64,000 bases of DNA from JAEUKA01 sp044228505 (GTDB taxonomy: Bacteria > Myxococcota_A > Polyangia > Palsa-1104 > JAEUJZ01): assembly GCA_044228505.1 (NCBI GenBank), contig JBGAUT010000014.1:62001-126000 (forward strand). The letters are read 5' to 3'. The stretch's first letter is position 1. Every line of letters begins with the position of its first letter. Under the pieces are notes generated by a model, which saw only the letters and a list, made by a program, of their open reading frames with translations, did no database searches and was not told the origin of the DNA. Of this stretch, positions 59,535 through 64,000 are shown piece after piece. The translations under genes were made by a program, and so were the position numbers.

Positions 59535-61506
59535 GACTTTGTCCTATGAAAGAAAATGGATGGTCAGGTTGTGACTGCGGTGCCGACCAGCTCGGTAGCT
59601 CACACAGACCACCCCCCAAAAACAAATGGTGCCAAAGCTGGGTCATCACCATCGTGGTGTAGCTACCATCCACCACAAATCGCCTCGGCACAGACGCGGG
59701 AAGGAGTCTCTGCAAGGACTGCTCGTGTTGAACTTTCTCAACGGAAAAGTAGCCGGTCCGCCGCAGAGACTCTGGGCTCACCAGTTGGTCGATCCATCGT
59801 GGCGTTGGACCGAGTAAACTCAGTGAGTTGGCCTTGAACATACTTTTGGGAGGATTGGCGATGTCCTTGGGAAGCACCCTGGCTGCCAGCTTTCTCAGCA
59901 GCCATTTTTCACGCAGCCCACGCAGCTTGTACCGTGGAGACAGACGGCTCGAAAAGTCGATGAAGTCCTCATCCAAAAATGGATATCTCGCCTCGACGCT
60001 AGAATGCATCGAAACACGATCCCCTTTGCCGAGCAGCAGATGCCCCGGAAGCATCAGCTTGTACTCGATGTACAGGGACTGATGCAGCGGGTCCCAATGC
60101 TTCATCCGATCCGGCAAGATGTCGAGTTCTGTGAACGGATTGTGATCCCTCACAGAGTCTGCCATCGCGTCAGAGTAGAGTAGCCAGCGCGCCCGCGACA
60201 GCGGTTCGTATAGATCAAGCAAGCTGGGACGCAGCGCCCCAAAGTGATTCCCAAACCCTGGCTCGGGAGTGCCCGGAGTCGAAAGCCATGACAAGCCTCT
60301 GCGTAGCCAATCCGGAATACTGCGATGTACTCCAGCCAAGGCCCGCAGCAGGCTCGCCGTCTTGTGCCAGACGTAGCCACCCATTGCTTCATCGGCGCCT
60401 TCTCCGGTCAGAACAACCTTGAACCCCCGCGCCGCCACCCGTTCTGCCAAGAGCAGCAGACAAGCATTGGCGGTATCCATGATCGGTCCCTCAACCGCCG
60501 TGATGACCCGTGGCAGTGTCTGGAGAATCTGCAGCGGAGATGGGATCAGAACCTCCAGCTCGGCTCCCAGTTGTGCCGCCGAGCGAATCGATCGGGGCCG
60601 TTCATCCGGACCGGCACCATCAAATCCGACCGTGAAGGTGGTCATCGGTTGGGCGGGACGCAGGGCTTTGGCAATTCCTACAATCAGCGTGGAATCCAGT
60701 CCTCCGCTTAGGTAGCTGGCCACGGGACCGTCGGAAGCAAAGCGGCGCGAGACGGCCGTAGACAGACACGCGGACAGCTCGTCCACCAAGCGCGACTCTG
60801 ACTCCACCACCCGCTCTTCCCCGGCCTTTGGGAAGTTGAGATCCCAATACCTGTGCACCTGGAGCTGTCCCTGTTTTACCCGCACATAGTGGCCAGGTAA
60901 CAGAGAATAGACATTCCGAAATGCGGTTCGCTTGGTGCCCGCTGCAAACAGCGAAAACACATGATCCAGTCCTGCCAGATCTGCTTCGGCCGTGATCAAT
61001 CCAGAGGCCAGGAGTCCCTTGATCTCTGACGACCACAGCAGCATTCCATCAGCCACGGTGTAATAGAGCGGACAGATTCCGATGCGATCCCGCGCCAATA
61101 GCAACGTCCTTTCGGCACTGTCCCACATGGCGACCGCAAACTGTCCTCGCACCCGCTCAAACGCTGCGACACCTGCGGCCACGTAGAGTGCCGGCCAGAT
61201 CTCGGTATCACAGCGCGAACGAAATCCGTGGCCCAGTGAAATCAGCTCGCTGCGTAGCTCGGACGCGTTAAAGATTTCACCATTTTGGGACGCCCAGACT
61301 CGGCCAGATACGTCGCTAAGAGGCTGTCTACCATGCTCGATATCCTGAATCGAGAGCCGCTGCGTGGCCATCGCAATTCCCTTGGCTGCCCATGCAAAGG
61401 AATCATCCGGACCCCTGTGCTGAAGGCTCCTCGCCATCCGCCACAGACGCTCTCCGGACAGCGTTCGCTGCTCGCGCAGATCATGAGCACCAACAATTCC
61501 GCACAT
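59524..61506 (-). CDS. Asparagine synthase-type glutamine amidotransferase
   Basis: The protein has 660 residues with the class II glutaminase N-terminal half: Cys2 nucleophile in MCGIVGAHDL, HRGPDDSFAW, ATQRLSIQD (Arg), ASQNGEIFNASELR and CDTEIWP. The C-terminal half carries the synthetase PP-loop YLSGGLDSTLIVGI and TGEGADEAMGGY, with PFLDEDFIDF. Such enzymes make an amide from a carboxylate by adenylation and ammonia transfer; many members act in secondary metabolism (for example lasso peptides and antibiotic tailoring) rather than on aspartate. The tight spacing (6 bp from the gene before, overlap with the one after) and the diiron oxygenase neighbours favour a tailoring role here. No residue of the catalytic sites appears missing. 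Confidence 0.9.
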   Translation of the reverse strand: MCGIVGAHDLREQRTLSGERLWRMARSLQHRGPDDSFAWAAKGIAMATQRLSIQDIEHGRQPLSDVSGRVWASQNGEIFNASELRSELISLGHGFRSRCDTEIWPALYVAAGVAAFERVRGQFAVAMWDSAERTLLLARDRIGICPLYYTVADGMLLWSSEIKGLLASGLITAEADLAGLDHVFSLFAAGTKRTAFRNVYSLLPGHYVRVKQGQLQVHRYWDLNFPKAGEERVVESESRLVDELSACLSTAVSRRFASDGPVASYLSGGLDSTLIVGIAKALRPAQPMTTFTVGFDGAGPDERPRSIRSAAQLGAELEVLIPSPLQILQTLPRVITAVEGPIMDTANACLLLLAERVAARGFKVVLTGEGADEAMGGYVWHKTASLLRALAGVHRSIPDWLRRGLSWLSTPGTPEPGFGNHFGALRPSLLDLYEPLSRARWLLYSDAMADSVRDHNPFTELDILPDRMKHWDPLHQSLYIEYKLMLPGHLLLGKGDRVSMHSSVEARYPFLDEDFIDFSSRLSPRYKLRGLREKWLLRKLAARVLPKDIANPPKSMFKANSLSLLGPTPRWIDQLVSPESLRRTGYFSVEKVQHEQSLQRLLPASVPRRFVVDGSYTTMVMTQLWHHLFLGGGLCELPSWSAPQSQPDHPFSFIGQSHAF

Positions 61507-61512
61507 GATTCC

Positions 61513-63774
61513 CTACGAGGCCTCCTGCGCCGTGCGGGGTAGTACCTGATGACGCAGCCAGCGCCATCCCAGGGCGGGTCCAAGTCGCAGCGCAATCGCT
61601 CTCAGGAGAGGAGCGCTCGACTGTCCGTAGGTGGCATAGCCTTGCCAGACTCGCCGCCACGAGTCCGCGACCACTGAGGAATCCGCATGGAGCCCCAGAT
61701 CGTCCAGATATAGCTGGATGGCCTGAACCGACCACGCCGTGTGACCGGAGGCTCCGTTATCAATCGTGTTGTGAAGCACAAAGAAGTACGGATCGATCTG
61801 ATGATGGCGCAGAAGCACTGCAGCGCGATCGTACATACGTCCGACGCCCGCCATCTCAATCGCCAAATTCAGTCCGAGCAGTTCTGGAAGGAGAGTCCTG
61901 CTATGCAGTGAAAATGCGAGCCACAGCACTGGTGTCGAAAAGGACTCCGTAAGGAATCCTGCATGACGCACAAACTCCTCGCTATCACAGTCAGGCAGTG
62001 CGACCCCTTCCTCTGCAAGAACCCTTCGCATGATGTTGCCGTGATGCTGATGAGCAATACCGGCGCCCAGCTCATCACGATAAATCCGGAACAGCAACGT
62101 CGACACCGCAGAGTGGTAGCAGGCCGGCACCGTCATTCCCTGCAGCCAGGCCCCATCAATGAGTGCGGCGGGTGCCAACTGCTGAAGCAGCCAGAGCACT
62201 TCTTCTCGACGCAGATATCGCTCGACTCCCATGTGGCCATCCGCGGGATCCTCACCGCCAAACACCTGCTCGTGAAGTCGGTCGTTCACCCACTTTGAGA
62301 GCAGCTCGGCAGACCACGGCCACAGACCTTGTTTGCGCAGCGTGTCCACTTTGCCGGCAGACATCACCTCACGAAGGCGATCTTTGAGATAGCGATGAGC
62401 CAAGTCCATCGTATCCGATTGCTGCCCCTCACATAGGAATCGATGATAAAGGACTGGCAGTGCAGGAGTCGGCATCGCCCGAATCTGCGTTCGGGGCCGA
62501 TCATCGTCGAGATCTAATGTGCCCAAATACCTACTGTCCGGTGATACCGAAATCACCTTCTGGCACTCGCTAGGAGATGAATCTCGCTGCGGAAGAGACC
62601 CAATCCAGTCTCGCATGACCGTCAGCTCGCGGTCATCGAACACTCCGAACATCGGCCCACCAAACTGTGTGGACCGATTGAGAATCGGGCTTCGTTCCGG
62701 TTGTCCGGGCACCACCCAGCTAGACTGAGCCAGCGCTGTCAAAAATCCTGATAGATCAGGCTTTTCGGGGTCAAACCACGTGTCTAACGAACGCCCTTTG
62801 AGCATTACTCGCCGATGAAAACCAAACCCATGCTGCAGCTTGCTTCCAATGAGCTGGAGCATCGCCTGCTCGTGGGTCAGCACCTGCTTGGGAGCAAGAG
62901 ACGCAAGCCAGATCCGACGCTGTTCGCGTAGTGCGAGCGCACCGCTTACAACCCGAGACCAGTGCGGCGTGGCAAGCTCTGCATAGGCCCGAAGACTCCG
63001 CTTTGCCAACTGCTCCGCCTGCAGCTGCGGCGCAGAGCCTGGACGATGTACGGCAAGAAAGGGACTCTCCGTTGAACCAACTGCAGCTTCACGTACGACG
63101 TGCGGCGGCCCCCAGCAGGTCAGCGCGGCATGAAATCCAAGAAGCTCCGGTAGACACTCTTCACCGGTTCTTCCCATTCTCAGTCCAAGTAACGCCAGCT
63201 CGAAGTCCTCCTCACAAAATCGCTCATCCAGCACAAACGAACGGCTGGTCGGTACACGAACAGAGAGTCCCAGCGCAGCCAGCCAGGTTCGATACAGGGT
63301 ACCGTGGTGACAGTTGGCATCGCCTGTTCCACACTCAAGGAAGAAGCTATCCAAAAGAATCTCACCGAGCACAGAGTGCGTTCTACGAACCTGCACGCGG
63401 CTCGTCAGCCAGCAGCCCTCCAGGAGGGCGGTGGGAGCATATCCGAGCAAGATCCGACTGACATCCACCGTATCAGGCACTGCCGACTCAGCTCGGCTTT
63501 CATCCAGCGCGACAATTCGATCCCACACCGCTTCCGGACCATCCTCAGACTCCGGCACGGCGGACAAGGAGTCCGACTCAGCCGACACGAAACGGAGCGA
63601 GCTAGAGCTCCGATCCAGTCCGTGCAGCAACCGATAATATTCAGATCGTGCGCTTCTTTTTTTGCCAGACCCCCCCAAGCTTGGCTCCCCCAGTTGCCGT
63701 GCTCGCGGCGTGTCGATCAGGACGCAAGCAGCCTGCCTGTCGATGCTCTCAGCCGATCGTGCTTGGAAGTCCAA
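61513..63774 (-). CDS. Tandem haem-oxygenase-like diiron oxidase (HDO), first copy degenerate
   Basis: The protein has 753 residues with a TTG start; a stop lies 9 bp upstream in frame, so the start is at or after it. Two related helical domains are seen: YAPTALLEGCWLTSRVQVRR (residues ~110 on) and LAPAALIDGAWLQGMTVPAC (residues ~520 on), each followed by CHHGTLYR or QHHGNIMR and by LPELLG. In the second domain the full set of haem-oxygenase-like diiron ligands can be assigned: Glu568, His575/577/578, Glu631 (LLPELLG), and His668, Asp672 and His678 (LHNTIDNGASGH). In the first copy Glu and HH are kept, but no His-x3-Asp...His element is visible, so it is likely non-catalytic. HDO enzymes oxidise amines, make N-hydroxy groups, or cleave C-C bonds. 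It opens the operon. Confidence 0.78.
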   Translation of the reverse strand: MDFQARSAESIDRQAACVLIDTPRARQLGEPSLGGSGKKRSARSEYYRLLHGLDRSSSSLRFVSAESDSLSAVPESEDGPEAVWDRIVALDESRAESAVPDTVDVSRILLGYAPTALLEGCWLTSRVQVRRTHSVLGEILLDSFFLECGTGDANCHHGTLYRTWLAALGLSVRVPTSRSFVLDERFCEEDFELALLGLRMGRTGEECLPELLGFHAALTCWGPPHVVREAAVGSTESPFLAVHRPGSAPQLQAEQLAKRSLRAYAELATPHWSRVVSGALALREQRRIWLASLAPKQVLTHEQAMLQLIGSKLQHGFGFHRRVMLKGRSLDTWFDPEKPDLSGFLTALAQSSWVVPGQPERSPILNRSTQFGGPMFGVFDDRELTVMRDWIGSLPQRDSSPSECQKVISVSPDSRYLGTLDLDDDRPRTQIRAMPTPALPVLYHRFLCEGQQSDTMDLAHRYLKDRLREVMSAGKVDTLRKQGLWPWSAELLSKWVNDRLHEQVFGGEDPADGHMGVERYLRREEVLWLLQQLAPAALIDGAWLQGMTVPACYHSAVSTLLFRIYRDELGAGIAHQHHGNIMRRVLAEEGVALPDCDSEEFVRHAGFLTESFSTPVLWLAFSLHSRTLLPELLGLNLAIEMAGVGRMYDRAAVLLRHHQIDPYFFVLHNTIDNGASGHTAWSVQAIQLYLDDLGLHADSSVVADSWRRVWQGYATYGQSSAPLLRAIALRLGPALGWRWLRHQVLPRTAQEAS

Positions 63775-63798
63775 CCTCTGTCACGGAATTTCTGGATA

Positions 63799-63969
63799 TC
63801 ACCAGAGTTCCGTACCGTTAGGCACGTGCAGCGAAGGTAGGTTTGGGGTCGTTCTTACTTGTCGGAAAAGGGGGTCATCTGTAGGCTGGCAGGCACCAAG
63901 CAACGTGTCATCTGTCCAGCCACATCGCCCGGTCATTCCTCTCATTTCCGACGATGAGGAATGAGCCAT
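63799..63969 (-). CDS. Possible small protein upstream of the diiron oxidase
   Basis: An ATG at 63969 is preceded by a strong Shine-Dalgarno (GGAGGAG, 5 bp before it) and opens a frame of 56 codons ending 24 bp before the TTG start of the diiron oxidase. The product, beginning MAHSSSSEMRGMTGRCGWTD and ending NGTELW, has two Cys and no recognisable domain. It could be a real small gene, a leader peptide that couples translation to the TTG start, or a precursor of a modified peptide. The Shine-Dalgarno is the main evidence; no homology was recognised. Confidence 0.4.
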   Translation of the reverse strand: MAHSSSSEMRGMTGRCGWTDDTLLGACQPTDDPLFRQVRTTPNLPSLHVPNGTELW

Positions 63970-64000
63970 CGACGCTCCTCCGAGTCGCATTCTGTTCACA

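Overview
The window looks like a chromosomal segment of a Myxococcota (deltaproteobacterial, Polyangia-like) bacterium. The inference rests on gene content, not on a database search: an Oar-type TonB-dependent receptor paired with a lipoprotein, a large lipoprotein rich in calcium-binding DxDxDG and Cys-rich repeats, a Ser/Thr kinase remnant with an N-terminal zinc ribbon, PEGA and TSP3-OmpA envelope proteins, and many lipoproteins with Cys/Gly-rich linkers. No tRNA, rRNA, CRISPR array or insertion sequence was recognised.

Layout. (1) 1-7.4 kb: the 3' part of a membrane protein whose C-terminal half resembles the FAM20/secretory-pathway kinase fold; two uncharacterised proteins; a membrane-anchored alpha/beta hydrolase; a long-chain acyl-CoA ligase. 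(2) 7.4-20.7 kb: methylmalonyl-CoA epimerase, an Oar-like receptor with its lipoprotein partner, aspartate-semialdehyde dehydrogenase divergent from a C69/secernin-type Ntn-hydrolase, a Sel1-repeat protein and a 1339-residue Cys/Asp-repeat lipoprotein. (3) 20.8-47.1 kb: a nearly continuous minus-strand type VI secretion (T6SS) locus. In transcription order it holds two long helical proteins, a carboxypeptidase-regulatory-repeat protein, tssJ, tssK, tssL, a TPR membrane protein, a periplasmic-binding-protein-like lipoprotein, tssM, tssA, tssB, tssC, hcp, tssE, tssF, tssG, vgrG, a MORN-repeat protein, a PAAR-like protein and a coiled-coil protein. Sheath, tail, baseplate, membrane complex, spike and tip are present; the ClpV (TssH) ATPase is not in the window. 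(4) 47.3-54.8 kb: a PEGA protein, an OmpA/TSP3 protein with a Pro-Ala repeat tail, a truncated Ser/Thr kinase, a bactofilin-like lipoprotein, a DUF6765-like protein and a CPBP intramembrane protease. (5) 54.8-64 kb: a minus-strand operon encoding a small ORF, a tandem haem-oxygenase-like diiron protein, an asparagine-synthase-type amidotransferase, an AurF-type diiron N-oxygenase and a phospholipase D-like protein, followed by a GH123/DUF4091-type lipoprotein.

The most promising undescribed material is the last operon, where two different diiron oxygenase folds flank an amidotransferase. That arrangement would suit a pathway making an N-oxygenated or N-N/N-O containing product. Next are the membrane-domain plus FAM20-like kinase fusion at the left edge, and the non-core genes embedded in the T6SS operon (a receptor-like lipoprotein plus a TPR protein between tssL and tssM, and helical minisatellite-bearing proteins at its head).
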